A DNA stretch of 64,000 bases from CATQHD01 sp965243165 (GTDB taxonomy: Bacteria > Actinomycetota > Acidimicrobiia > Spongiisociales > Spongiisociaceae), in NCBI GenBank assembly GCA_965243165.1, contig OZ251535.1, positions 2,852,001 to 2,916,000 on the forward strand, read 5' to 3'. The position numbers were made by a program, and so were the translations under genes. Shown piece by piece: positions 17,373 through 26,749 of this stretch (positions are counted from its first letter, which is position 1; each line of letters opens with the position of its first letter). The notes below the pieces were generated by a model, which made no database searches, had not been told where the DNA came from, and saw only the letters and a list, made by a program, of their open reading frames with translations.

Positions 17373-19220
17373 CTACCGGCTGTAGCCCGACCCCCCCGAG
17401 GGATCGTCCGGCAGCCGCGCCGTCAAGTGGTCCAGCACCAAGGAGAAGTCCTGGTAGGAAGCCAAACCGCCCAGCTGCCCCCCCAGCGGGCGCAGCCATT
17501 CGGTCAACACCCTCAGCTCGCTTCCCACGCGCCCGTCGTCGGCGTAGACGTAGGGCAGGCTGCTGTAACGGTCGGAAGCCAAGGCGACCACCGCCCCGAA
17601 CTGCAGCAGCGGGTCCGCTTCGTACATCTCCGCATCCGGGCTCGACACCAGATCGGCGGCCTGCTGGTTGCCCCGGCCGCCCATCGGGGTCACCCACCTC
17701 AGGGCCACATCGCCCAGCCGGACGGGGCCGGACGGCCGCCGCCGGGCCTCATCCGCCAGCTGCAGCTCGTAGAAGACGGTGGTGGCCGCGCCCATCGGTA
17801 TCTCGGCGAACTCCCTGCGGTCCTGCACGAAGGACTCGTCGGAAGTGATCCGGTTCTCGTAGCCGATCATCCGCCAAGACGCCACCACCCGGTCGTCCCA
17901 GGTCACCTGCGCCCTGGTCTGGTCGGCGAAGGGAACCGACAGGGCCAGCCAGCTGCTGCGGCTGAAGGTGGCCCGGGCCGACTCCACATCGTTCAGGTAG
18001 CGGTACCAACCGTTGCCGTACTGGGCGAGCTGCTCGAGCAGCACGTCGTTGTAGTTGCTGATCCCCACCCCGATCGTGATCAGGCGCAGCGGGTTGCGGT
18101 CGTCCGGGTCATAGGCCGTTTCCAGGATGGCGAACGGGTCGGTGGCGTCCACGTTGGCCACCCCGTCGGACATCAGGATGACGTAGTTGTGGGCGTCGGG
18201 CCATTCGCGCCGGGCCCGGTCGGCCAGACTCACCCCCAGATTCAGGCCGGCCTGCACGTTGGTGTTTCCGTGCGGCGCCAACCGGCTGATCGACCACACC
18301 GCATCGCTGTCGTCGGGATGGCGGTGCTCCACCGTGTATTGGTCTATGACATCGGTGGTGAAGTGGACCACGGCGATGCGGTCCTGGGGGCGGAGGCTGC
18401 GCCTGACCGCCTCGGCGGCCGCCCTGGCGATGTCCACCCGGTTGCCTTCGGCCATGGAACCGGAGGCGTCGAGCACGAGGGTGACGTTGAGCGGGCGGTT
18501 GTCCACCAGCTCCGGCGCCTGGAATCCGATGCGGGCCAGATGCTTCTCGTCATCCAGCGGATGCCTGACCAGGGCCGTGGAGACGGCGAAGGAGTCGGCG
18601 CGGGCCGGATAGTCGTAGCCGTAGTCGAAGGCGTTGATCCATTCCTCGGCCCGCACCGAGTCCGGGTCCACCTCGTAGCCGTAATTGGCCCAGTTGAGAG
18701 CCAGCTGGAACGAGGTGCGGTCGGTGTCGAGGCTGAAGGTCGAAACGTTGTCGGTTGCGGTCGGCACGAACCTCGACTGCACATAGTCTTGGAAGGTCGT
18801 GGCCGACGGAGGCGGAGGCGGCGCCGGGGCCGGGGCCGCGCCGGCGCCCCCAAAGCCCTCTTCGGCTGCGGCCATCGCCGAAGCCTCGATCTCCATCTCC
18901 ATCGCCTCCGACGCATACGCAGCCTCAGCCGCCTCGGCCCTTGCCGCATCCGATGGAGCGTATCGGGTCGTGGTCGGGGCGTAGTAGGTCGTGGTCAGTG
19001 GGTAGGTTGCCGCGACGTAGGTCGTCGTCTGGGTGGTCAACGCCGGGGCCGCCGCCGTCGGCGGGGCATAGTCCGCCGTCGAGGTGATCGTCGGCTGGCT
19101 CTCCTGCCCGGTGCAGGCGGCGGCGAACACCAGCAGCAGGCCCGAGGCGGCCAGGCCGAGGGTCCGCTTCCCCCGCCGGCCCGCTCCGGGCAGGGTTTGG
19201 TTCGATCTCTTCAGATACAT
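17373..19220 (-). CDS. VWA-domain lipoprotein (YfbK-like)
   Basis: About 615 residues. The ATG at 19220 sits just behind a strong GGAGGAG ribosome binding site. The N terminus has a basic region (KRSNQTLPGAGRRGKR), a hydrophobic core and lipobox FAAAC. A low-complexity Thr/Ala/Tyr/Pro linker follows, then the vWF N-terminal region (DYVQSRFVPTATDNVSTFSL), a von Willebrand A domain with the metal site LDASGSM, and a C-terminal DUF3520-like region. It is probably a surface-anchored adhesion or metal-binding protein; the ligand is unknown. An upstream in-frame extension to 19346 lacks a ribosome binding site and is rejected. Confidence 0.85.
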   Translation of the reverse strand: MYLKRSNQTLPGAGRRGKRTLGLAASGLLLVFAAACTGQESQPTITSTADYAPPTAAAPALTTQTTTYVAATYPLTTTYYAPTTTRYAPSDAARAEAAEAAYASEAMEMEIEASAMAAAEEGFGGAGAAPAPAPPPPPSATTFQDYVQSRFVPTATDNVSTFSLDTDRTSFQLALNWANYGYEVDPDSVRAEEWINAFDYGYDYPARADSFAVSTALVRHPLDDEKHLARIGFQAPELVDNRPLNVTLVLDASGSMAEGNRVDIARAAAEAVRRSLRPQDRIAVVHFTTDVIDQYTVEHRHPDDSDAVWSISRLAPHGNTNVQAGLNLGVSLADRARREWPDAHNYVILMSDGVANVDATDPFAILETAYDPDDRNPLRLITIGVGISNYNDVLLEQLAQYGNGWYRYLNDVESARATFSRSSWLALSVPFADQTRAQVTWDDRVVASWRMIGYENRITSDESFVQDRREFAEIPMGAATTVFYELQLADEARRRPSGPVRLGDVALRWVTPMGGRGNQQAADLVSSPDAEMYEADPLLQFGAVVALASDRYSSLPYVYADDGRVGSELRVLTEWLRPLGGQLGGLASYQDFSLVLDHLTARLPDDPSGGSGYSR

Positions 19221-19445
19221 CTGCTCCTCCTTCCTGGGGTGCGCACCGCAGAACACGCTTGCCGGCTTCGCGGCGGGCGGCCTCGGCGGGCTGCTCATAC
19301 CCCTGTAGACGCTCGGAGAGGCCGAACAGGTTCCCGAGTTGCGCAAGAGGCATCCGGCAGCGGACGCGCAGCGGGGGCGGCGGAGGGGCGGTTCCTTGCC
19401 CTGCCGCCGATCAGCGCCCCGGGCAGGCGGGCAGCGGAGGGCCGG

Positions 19446-20081
19446 TCAATTCAGCCGTGGGTCGAGCGGATAGGTGGCGAACCAGGAATAGCGCCCGCCT
19501 GCCCGCGCGAGCACCTCCTCCCAAAGCCTTTCCGGGCGGGGGGTGAACACGTCCTCGGTTCGGGCGTCCACCACGAACCAACCGAAGGCGGATCCCATCT
19601 CCGACTCGAGCTGCCCCGGCCCCCATCCGCTGTACCCGGCGAAGACCCGCGCCTCGATCCCCGCCTCGGGGCCGGGCTCGTGTTCCAGGTCCACGGCCTG
19701 CACGCCCAGCACCTCCGGCCAGCCCTGCAGCGGCACCGCGCCGCCCCCCCTGGCCAGGCCGATTCCCCCGCCGTCCCCCACCGGGCCGCCCACGAACACC
19801 ACCCTGGGATTGGCCGCCGCCGACCACCACCCCGGCATGAGATCCAACAGATCCGCCTCGGTAGGCCGGTTGAGCACCAACCCCACCGCCCCCTCCGGCG
19901 TGTGATCCATCATCAGCACCACCGTCCGAGAGAAGTTCGGATCGGCCATCCCCGGCATCGCCACCAGCAGCCTCCCCGCCAGCGACCGAAACCCCTCCCC
20001 GCTCACAGGCCGCCCCTCAGCAGGCCTCGCCGCGCCGCTCGACGCCCCGCCCGAACTTTCCATGGCCCCATCTTGCCACAT
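19446..20081 (-). CDS. YqgE/AlgH family protein (UPF0301)
   Basis: About 211 residues. It shows the family core: LAGRLLVAMPGMADPNFSRT, VVLMMDHTPEGAVGLVLNRP, VFVGGPVG and AGYSGWGPGQLESEM. The family is widespread but its biochemical role is unclear. The start at 20081 has GGAGG a few bases upstream; 20063 is an alternative ATG giving MESSGGASS. It is divergent from the CRISPR-Cas operon, sharing a 160-base upstream region with csb1. Confidence 0.85.
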   Translation of the reverse strand: MWQDGAMESSGGASSGAARPAEGRPVSGEGFRSLAGRLLVAMPGMADPNFSRTVVLMMDHTPEGAVGLVLNRPTEADLLDLMPGWWSAAANPRVVFVGGPVGDGGGIGLARGGGAVPLQGWPEVLGVQAVDLEHEPGPEAGIEARVFAGYSGWGPGQLESEMGSAFGWFVVDARTEDVFTPRPERLWEEVLARAGGRYSWFATYPLDPRLN

Positions 20082-20240
20082 CCCGCCTCCTCCCTCCCCC
20101 GGCCGACCTCCCGCCGCCCCGGACTTCGAGCTTTCAAGAAAATCCTCGAAGAAAATTGCCGAAAGCGCCAAAATTGTCACACCCCCCTCCATAATGGATA
20201 GAAGATGGTGCATGAATCCACGCTCAGGGAGGAGAAGAAC

Positions 20241-21494
20241 ATGCCAAACCTCACGTTCGACAAGCTACGGGCCTCGACAGCCGGGGAGGCGGTGGCCCTG
20301 CGGATGAGACAAACGCTCAGCCCTGCGGGAGGGCCGGGGGACAAGGTGTTCCCCCCCACTTACTTGTTGGGAGACAGATCCGTATATGCAACGGAGGAGC
20401 GCCAGCTCGGCGACCGGGTCTCGGAGACGGTGGTTCTCTTGGACTCGGTTGCCTCGCAGGCCAACCGCGCCGAGCTGGCCCTGTTGGAAGGCTGGGAACG
20501 AGGTGAGCTCAGATTCCCGGTGCCCTTGGTCGATTTCACAAACGAAGAGGTGGACGACGAGGTGGCGGACATCGGCAAGCTGACCGTCCTCGAGGCGCCC
20601 CACCGGCTGGCCGACGCCATCTTCCGAGACAGCCTGCTCGACGGCACCCTCTTCCGGCTGTCTGATATGGGGAGGGCCATCACCGACGCCCAGCCCCGCA
20701 ATGCCACCGCCCTCTTCCGCAACTCCCCCACCGGCCTATTATTCGGGATGTGGGACTCCACCGGTCCCAAGGGGGGTCTCGGCTCTAAGTTCCAGCGCGC
20801 CTACGTCAGCGAAATCATCGGCCTAGACGCCAAGATCGGAAAGAAGGTGAGCAGCCGGCTCGACCCTCTCCAGACCGCGAAGCTCGCGACCGGAGATAAG
20901 GTTTTCAACCACCAGGACCCCGACCAAGTGTGGACATGCGACGAAGACGAAGCCGAACAAGACAAGAAGGGCAAACCCGTTCTGGCATCCCGCGGCGCGG
21001 CTACCGGAGAGGCAGGACAGCCAGCGAAGATCAACCACGGCAACGTTGCCCCCTCTATCGACACCGACACTGGCGGGGTGACCATCTCCCAAGCCGTCCA
21101 GACCACCGTGATCTCGTTGGCGGCGTTGCGCCGCCTGCGGTTCCCCGGCCACAGCCGTGAAGCCGAGACCGCAGCCCGCACCGCGGTGGCGGCGCTCGGC
21201 GTCGCAGCGGTCGCCTACCAACACGAGATGGACTACGACCTCCGCTCCCGCTGCCTTCTCCTCCCCGATCACCCGCCGCGCCTCGAGTTGCTGGGGCGGA
21301 ACGGCTCACCTGCCGAAACAGTCGACATCGCCCGGTCTGCCGCCGCCGACCTGCTGGATCAGGCCGCAACCCTTGCGGAAGAGTTGGGAATAGGGTGGGA
21401 GACGAAGGAGATAGGCCTGATCCCCGCTCCTAAGTTGGTCGAGCTGATAAAGCGCAGCCGCATGGTATCCGCCGCCATGCAGCCAACGGGATAA
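20241..21494 (+). CDS. csb1: Csb1, type I-G Cas7 backbone subunit
   Basis: About 417 residues. GSU0053/Csb1 family Cas7, the repeated backbone of the type I-G (I-U, Dpsyc) interference complex that coats the crRNA. Diagnostic segments are VFPPTYLLGDRSVYATEE, VVLLDSVASQANRAELAL, FRDSLLDGTLFRLSDMG and TGLLFGMWDSTGPKGG. The ATG at 20241 follows GGGAGGAG at 20228-20235; the frame extends back to an ATG at 20205, which would add 12 unlikely residues. It is the first gene of six forward genes, with csb2 starting 2 bases after its stop. Only a weak promoter candidate (TTGTCA at 20174-20179) is seen upstream. Confidence 0.93.
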   Translation: MPNLTFDKLRASTAGEAVALRMRQTLSPAGGPGDKVFPPTYLLGDRSVYATEERQLGDRVSETVVLLDSVASQANRAELALLEGWERGELRFPVPLVDFTNEEVDDEVADIGKLTVLEAPHRLADAIFRDSLLDGTLFRLSDMGRAITDAQPRNATALFRNSPTGLLFGMWDSTGPKGGLGSKFQRAYVSEIIGLDAKIGKKVSSRLDPLQTAKLATGDKVFNHQDPDQVWTCDEDEAEQDKKGKPVLASRGAATGEAGQPAKINHGNVAPSIDTDTGGVTISQAVQTTVISLAALRRLRFPGHSREAETAARTAVAALGVAAVAYQHEMDYDLRSRCLLLPDHPPRLELLGRNGSPAETVDIARSAAADLLDQAATLAEELGIGWETKEIGLIPAPKLVELIKRSRMVSAAMQPTG

Positions 21495-21496
21495 CC

Positions 21497-23032
21497 ATGT
21501 TCGCTATCGAGGTGAATTTCCTCACCGGCCGGTTCACGGCCGCGGCCCATCACGACCGCGCACAGCCCGAGTGGCCTCCCCACCCGGCGCGCCTGTTCTC
21601 GGCTTTGGTGGCTGTCTGGGCCGATGTCCACCCGAACGACCCCGACGATCCGCTCGACCAAGCGGAAAAACAAGCGATCGAGTGGCTGGAATCCCAGCCG
21701 TCCCCTTCCATCTGCGCATCAGACTCTTCCCCCCGCCGGGCCGTGAAGCACTTCGTCCCGGTGAACGACGCACGGGTCCCCAAGGGTGATCCGCAACGGA
21801 ATGCCGCGGTCGACATAATGCCGCCGGGATGGGTCACCGCCCCTGGCCAGGTGAGAACCGGCCAGGCGCGGATATTCCCGTCGGTTACCCCCGACGAGCC
21901 GAGGGTCACCTACCTGTGGGAAACCAGCCCCGCCGACGGCGTCGCCCGAACCATCGACGGCTTGTGCACCCGGCTCACCAGGCTGGGTCATTCCTCTTCC
22001 CTGGTTTCCTGCCGGGTGGTCCAGGACTTTCCGGCGGCCAACCACATACCCGGCGACGGCGGCGAAGTCATGCGGTCGGTCAGGTCCGGTCAGCTCAAGG
22101 CCCTGGAGCGGGAGTACGCCAAACACGGGGGCAGCAAGCCGCGCACCTTGCCGTTCACGCCCGTGCGTTACCGGAGAGCCGAACCCGCCTCCGACGAGGC
22201 GGCGGCCCTCGATCCCGCCACCGCCGGCGAGTGGCTGGTGTTCGTCTTCCTGCCCGGCTCACGCGCCTTCCCCTCCACCAGAGCAGTAGACATAGCAACA
22301 GCCCTGAGAGGCGCGCTGCTGCATCACGCCGCCGATCCGGTCCCAGAGGGTCTGTCGGGGCACCGGCGGGAAGGCCGGCCGTCGACCATCCCCCACGCAG
22401 CCTTTCTTCCGCTGCCCTGGGTGCAGCACGAGCAGGCCGACGGGCGGCTGATGGGCGCCGCCGTCAACATGCCCGACGGCCTCGACGCCGAATCTCGGCG
22501 GGCGCTGCTCCGGGCGGTCGGACGCTGGGAAGCCGGAGCGGGGCAGGACCCGCTCGTCCTCACGCTCGGGCGAAGGGGCCGCCTGAAGATGGAGCGCATC
22601 ACCGGGCCGAGCCCTCTGGTCACCCTGAGGCCGGGCCTCTGGCGCCGCAGCTCGCACCGATGGGCGTCGGCCCTCCCCATCGCGCTGCCCGCCCACCCCG
22701 GCCCTCTCGGCAAAGGAACCCCCGCCGCCCGGGCGAAGGCGTGGGCCAAAGCCGAACAGGCGGTGGCCGCTTCCTGCCGCCACGTCGGACTGCCGGAACC
22801 CGCCGCCGTCGAGGTGTCCCTGACGCCCTTCATCCGGGGCGCCCGGCCCGCCCCCTCGTTTCCGGCCTTCCTCCAGGGCGCCGCGGGAGGCAAGCAAATC
22901 GCCCGCCGCCTGGTTCACGCCGCGTTGACCTTCGACCGCCCGGTCGCCGGACCGTTGATGCTCGGCGCAGGCCGCTACCTGGGTTTGGGGCTAATGCGGC
23001 CGTTGCCGGAAAGGAAGCCCGCCGATGCCTGA
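21497..23032 (+). CDS. csb2: Csb2, Cas5-Cas6-type fusion of type I-G
   Basis: 511 residues. GSU0054/Csb2 family, which combines the Cas5 role (holding the crRNA 5' handle) with the Cas6 role (cutting pre-crRNA at the repeat hairpin). The N-terminal segment EWPPHPARLFSALVAVWADV is the family signature. The C-terminal third has HRREGRPSTIPHAAFLPLPW and a glycine-rich loop GPLMLGAGRYLGLGLMRPLP near the end. The array repeat has an 8-bp hairpin suitable for such an enzyme. It overlaps cas3 by 8 bases. Confidence 0.9.
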   Translation: MFAIEVNFLTGRFTAAAHHDRAQPEWPPHPARLFSALVAVWADVHPNDPDDPLDQAEKQAIEWLESQPSPSICASDSSPRRAVKHFVPVNDARVPKGDPQRNAAVDIMPPGWVTAPGQVRTGQARIFPSVTPDEPRVTYLWETSPADGVARTIDGLCTRLTRLGHSSSLVSCRVVQDFPAANHIPGDGGEVMRSVRSGQLKALEREYAKHGGSKPRTLPFTPVRYRRAEPASDEAAALDPATAGEWLVFVFLPGSRAFPSTRAVDIATALRGALLHHAADPVPEGLSGHRREGRPSTIPHAAFLPLPWVQHEQADGRLMGAAVNMPDGLDAESRRALLRAVGRWEAGAGQDPLVLTLGRRGRLKMERITGPSPLVTLRPGLWRRSSHRWASALPIALPAHPGPLGKGTPAARAKAWAKAEQAVAASCRHVGLPEPAAVEVSLTPFIRGARPAPSFPAFLQGAAGGKQIARRLVHAALTFDRPVAGPLMLGAGRYLGLGLMRPLPERKPADA

Positions 23033-25820
23033 TCTGACCGGCGCCGATTTTCCGGCCTATTTCCACGGCGTGCACGGATACGAACCGTTCCCCTGGCAGA
23101 CGCGCCTCACCGAACAGGTCCTGGAAACAGGGAAGTGGCCGAAGGTGATCGACCTTCCCACCGGCAGCGGCAAGACCGCCGCCCTCGACACCGCCGTTTT
23201 CTCGCTGGCTGCTCGCCCCGATGTCTTCCCCCGGCGGGTGGTGTTCGTGATCGACCGCCGCATCATCGTCGACCAAGTTCACGAACGGGCCATGCAGATA
23301 AGGGACAGCCTGACGAATGCTCGAAGCGGGATTCTCGATGAGGTCCGAACCCGCCTGGCGAACATAACCGATGGAAATACCGAGCCCATCGGCGCGGCCG
23401 CGCTCAAGGGCGGAGTGCCCATCGACAACGAGTGGGCGCACCGGCCCGACCAACCTTGGGTCATGGTGTCGACTGTGGACCAGTTCGGCTCGCGCCTCTT
23501 GTTCAGGGGGTACGGCGTGTCTCCTGGAATGCGCCCCATCCACGCCGGGCTGGCCGGCAACGACTGTCTGGTGATCCTCGACGAGGTGCACCTGAGCCGC
23601 CCGTTCGCCGAGACCGTCCAAGCAGTCAGCGGTCTGGACAACGGCCCGCTCCCCCGCCGGTTCCAAGTAGTGGAGATGTCGGCCACGCCGTCTGACGATG
23701 ACGCCGAGCCTTTCCGCCTGATCGGCTCGGATCTCGAGAGCTCAGCGATTCTGAAGCAACGAGTCACAACCTCCAAGCACTGCTCCCTGGCGCCTATCGC
23801 CGGAAGGTCGGCGGAGGAAGCGATCCCCAAGAACGTATTGAGGATCCTCAAGAAGGAGCTGCCCGCCGAAGCCCGCAGCATCGGCGTGATCGTGAACCGG
23901 GTGCGCACCGCCCGCGAGACGCACCGGACCCTGCAGGAAGCCGGCTTCCATACCCATCTGGTGACGGGCCGCATGCGGCCGCTCGACCGGGTCCGCATCC
24001 TCGACCAGATCGCCGGGGCGGTAGACCCGGACCGCGCAGACGCCGGCGGCGCCGAGCCGACGGTGGTGGTCGCCACCCAGGCCATCGAGGTGGGCGCCGA
24101 CTTCAGCTTCGACGCCCTGATAACGGAGTGCGCCCCCGTCGACAGCCTGAAGCAACGGTTCGGACGTCTCGACCGGCGGGGCAGCTACCCGGACCGCGCC
24201 GGACAGCCCGCAAAGGCCTGGGTGCTCGGGGTGAAATCCGACCTCAAGTCCAAGAAACCCGACCCCGTATACGGCGAAGCCCTCAAGGAAACCTGGAAAC
24301 ATTTGGAAAGCCGCTTTGGGACCGGCACCTTTGACATAGGTCCGTTGTCCCCGGATCTGGAAGGGTTCCCCCAAGAATCCCGCGCGCTACCCCGAAAAGC
24401 GCCGCTCCTCCTAAACACCTACATGGAGGCATGGACCCAGACCCGCCCTGAACCGATCGTCCAGCCTCCCCTAGACCCATTTCTCCACGGCCTCGGACAA
24501 TCCAACAACACCGATATATCGATCGTTTGGCGCTACGACCGATCCCATGAGGTCCTGAAACTAGCCCCACCCCGCCCGGCCGAATACCTGCAGGTGCCGA
24601 TCGGCGCCGCCCGAGCATGGCTCGCTCATACCGAGGAAGAGTCGGCCAAGCGTGAATCGCCAGAAGCACCGGTAGCAGATGTGGACAGCGGTGATACCGA
24701 AGTTGAACTCCCCTCCACGCAAACCGAACGAGAGGTACACTGTTGGCAAGGGTTCGACAAGAAACCGGACCAAATCACTAACGTTTCAGAACTTCGACCT
24801 GGCGATGTTATCCTTGTAGATCCCCAAATTGGAGGACTTAATAACGGTACTTGGGACCCGATCTCCGATGAACCAATAACCGATCTAGGCGACGAGGCAC
24901 AATACTACGGTAAACGCGCCACTCTACGTCTTGACCCGCGCATCCATCCTGGTACTTCCGACCTCATCGCGGGCGAAGACGCCGACGATACCACCAGGGA
25001 ACGCGTCATAATCTGGATGAACAACACCATCAACGAATTTCCAGACAGCTGGCTAGCCGGTGCCTGCCAACGAATCAACGAAAGCAACTTTGATATAGAG
25101 TTGCCACGATCCGCCCGAACACCATTAGCTCCCGACAATGAATATCCAGTAGTTGTAGAACGTTCCGTGGACAGCTCCATCTTGGACGGCACAGACGAGT
25201 CAGTTTCCTTCACGGGCACAGGTGTCACACTCCGCCATCATCTCGACGGGGTGGGAAACAGGGCTGCCATGTTCGCCCAACGGCTCGGCTTGTCACTTGA
25301 GATTCAGCATGACCTGCGGCTCGCCGGGCGTCTCCATGATGTGGGCAAGGTGGATTCTCGCTTCCAGCTCCAACTAGTCGGAGGCGATCCGGTGCAACGA
25401 GAAATGAGGATCAACGATCCTTTGGCCAAATTGTTGCCCGGGGCGCCGCGCGTGCGCCGCTACCCGCCCGGCATGCGCCACGAGATAGCCAGCGCAGCCC
25501 TGGTGCAGTCCAATCCTGCGATCCTCGCCGAGGCGCACGACCCCGACCTGGTGTTACATCTGATCGTCACACACCACGGCCACGGCCGCCCGCTACTCCC
25601 CATCATCAAAGATTCGAACCCGCAACGTCTACAATATCGACATGATGGATCTGAGATGACGGCCTCCTCCGACTTGGTCGACAGCAATCTCGCCCTCGAA
25701 GGGGCTGAACGCTTCTGGCGGCTCGTCGACCGATACGGACATCATGGACTGGCCTGGCTGGAAATGATCCATCGCCTAGCCGACCATCGGCAAAGCGAAT
25801 TAGAAGGGAAACCAAGATGA
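23025..25820 (+). CDS. cas3: Cas3 helicase with C-terminal HD nuclease
   Basis: 931 residues. The SF2 helicase comes first: Walker A LPTGSGKTAALDTAVF near residue 47, motif II VILDEVHLSRPFAET near 185, motif III EMSATPSDDD near 220, motif VI LKQRFGRLDRRG near 375. The HD nuclease is at the C terminus, as in GSU0051-type Cas3: HHLDGVGNRAAMF, LHDVGKVDSRF near 770, RHEIASAAL and THHGHGRPLL. It would unwind and degrade target DNA recruited by the complex. All expected catalytic residues appear present. Base composition changes within the gene: GC-rich up to about 24,640, then noticeably AT-richer to about 25,230. It overlaps csb3 by 4 bases (ATGA). Confidence 0.93.
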   Translation: MPDLTGADFPAYFHGVHGYEPFPWQTRLTEQVLETGKWPKVIDLPTGSGKTAALDTAVFSLAARPDVFPRRVVFVIDRRIIVDQVHERAMQIRDSLTNARSGILDEVRTRLANITDGNTEPIGAAALKGGVPIDNEWAHRPDQPWVMVSTVDQFGSRLLFRGYGVSPGMRPIHAGLAGNDCLVILDEVHLSRPFAETVQAVSGLDNGPLPRRFQVVEMSATPSDDDAEPFRLIGSDLESSAILKQRVTTSKHCSLAPIAGRSAEEAIPKNVLRILKKELPAEARSIGVIVNRVRTARETHRTLQEAGFHTHLVTGRMRPLDRVRILDQIAGAVDPDRADAGGAEPTVVVATQAIEVGADFSFDALITECAPVDSLKQRFGRLDRRGSYPDRAGQPAKAWVLGVKSDLKSKKPDPVYGEALKETWKHLESRFGTGTFDIGPLSPDLEGFPQESRALPRKAPLLLNTYMEAWTQTRPEPIVQPPLDPFLHGLGQSNNTDISIVWRYDRSHEVLKLAPPRPAEYLQVPIGAARAWLAHTEEESAKRESPEAPVADVDSGDTEVELPSTQTEREVHCWQGFDKKPDQITNVSELRPGDVILVDPQIGGLNNGTWDPISDEPITDLGDEAQYYGKRATLRLDPRIHPGTSDLIAGEDADDTTRERVIIWMNNTINEFPDSWLAGACQRINESNFDIELPRSARTPLAPDNEYPVVVERSVDSSILDGTDESVSFTGTGVTLRHHLDGVGNRAAMFAQRLGLSLEIQHDLRLAGRLHDVGKVDSRFQLQLVGGDPVQREMRINDPLAKLLPGAPRVRRYPPGMRHEIASAALVQSNPAILAEAHDPDLVLHLIVTHHGHGRPLLPIIKDSNPQRLQYRHDGSEMTASSDLVDSNLALEGAERFWRLVDRYGHHGLAWLEMIHRLADHRQSELEGKPR

Positions 25821-26749
25821 AGGATGGAACCCACCTGGAAGGCCTGGAAGGGACCAACCCCTTGGGGTTTCTCGCCGCCCTTGGAGTCCAGGTACTTTTC
25901 GATTCCAAAGGACAACAACCGAAACTATGGTGGAGCGACGACATCATCCCCCATGCCATAGTCGACCCCGAGTATAGTATAGATTATATAGTCACTCAGG
26001 CATTGGAGGAGTTTCCTAAATGGCTTGAAAGTCCTGCCCTGAATCCTGGAGTCAATACCAAAGCAAATGATACGGCAAAATTCATTAGGAAAGATATCAG
26101 AAACTTCCTCCGTAACACTCAAGGGTTCCAACCCGGGAATCAACTAGCTTCCGCTCTGGTCGCCGAGGGTATTCTTGATGAAAAAGGAAAAGTCGCCAAG
26201 CCAACCGACCTATACTTTATGGCGGGTCAACTCAAGTTCCTGAAGGTTGTACGGGAAGTTATTGAAAAAGTAACTACTGAAGAACTGGAGAATGGACTAA
26301 CTGGACCGTGGAGTTATTCTAGCAAACTATCATCGCTTGGTTGGGACATAGTTGATGACCGTATCTATGCTCTTGCTCCTGTTGACCCTGCCAAGGATAA
26401 AAAGCTCTCCAATCCAGGCGTTGAAGCTCTCGCGATTTTTGGCCTTAGCCTTCATTCGGTTTTCAACGGCAGATTCAGAGGCAGACCACGTACTCTCACC
26501 CTAGGTTGTGACGGTCCATGGAAAAAAGGAGGTACCTATACTTGGCCGCTCTGGACACAACCGGCAGCACTCAATACCGTTCGATCTCTTATCGCTCAGG
26601 CAACTGGAGGGAAGGAGAAGATATCCCAGCGTGCCCGATGGTACCCTGCTTGGGGTATATCCAAGGTTATGCAATCGGTGATCCACCGGTCTGACCCAGG
26701 AGGATATGGTACTTTCCGCCCACCGCAGGTAATTTGGTCACGTGGATGA
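25817..26749 (+). CDS. csb3: Csb3-like Cas8 subunit of type I-G
   Basis: 310 residues. The start reads HLEGLEGTNPLGFLAALGVQ, the N-terminal motif shared by GSU0052/Csb3 and Csx17-type Cas8u2 proteins, which act as the large subunit for PAM recognition and Cas3 recruitment. The length of about 310 fits Csb3 rather than the longer Csx17. Position between cas3 and cas4-cas1 agrees. Similarity beyond the N terminus is weak, as is usual for Cas8. This is the most AT-rich gene of the operon and differs strongly from csb1 and csb2. It overlaps cas4-cas1 by 8 bases. Confidence 0.8.
   Translation: MKDGTHLEGLEGTNPLGFLAALGVQVLFDSKGQQPKLWWSDDIIPHAIVDPEYSIDYIVTQALEEFPKWLESPALNPGVNTKANDTAKFIRKDIRNFLRNTQGFQPGNQLASALVAEGILDEKGKVAKPTDLYFMAGQLKFLKVVREVIEKVTTEELENGLTGPWSYSSKLSSLGWDIVDDRIYALAPVDPAKDKKLSNPGVEALAIFGLSLHSVFNGRFRGRPRTLTLGCDGPWKKGGTYTWPLWTQPAALNTVRSLIAQATGGKEKISQRARWYPAWGISKVMQSVIHRSDPGGYGTFRPPQVIWSRG

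Noticed and set aside
17229..20201. A 990-codon forward frame over the VWA and YqgE genes
   Set aside because: Antisense shadow; both reverse-strand genes have signal peptides or family motifs and ribosome binding sites.
20174..20202. TTGTCA followed 17 bases later by GATAGA upstream of csb1
   Set aside because: The -10 match is poor, so I did not list it as a promoter; the true cas promoter remains unlocated.
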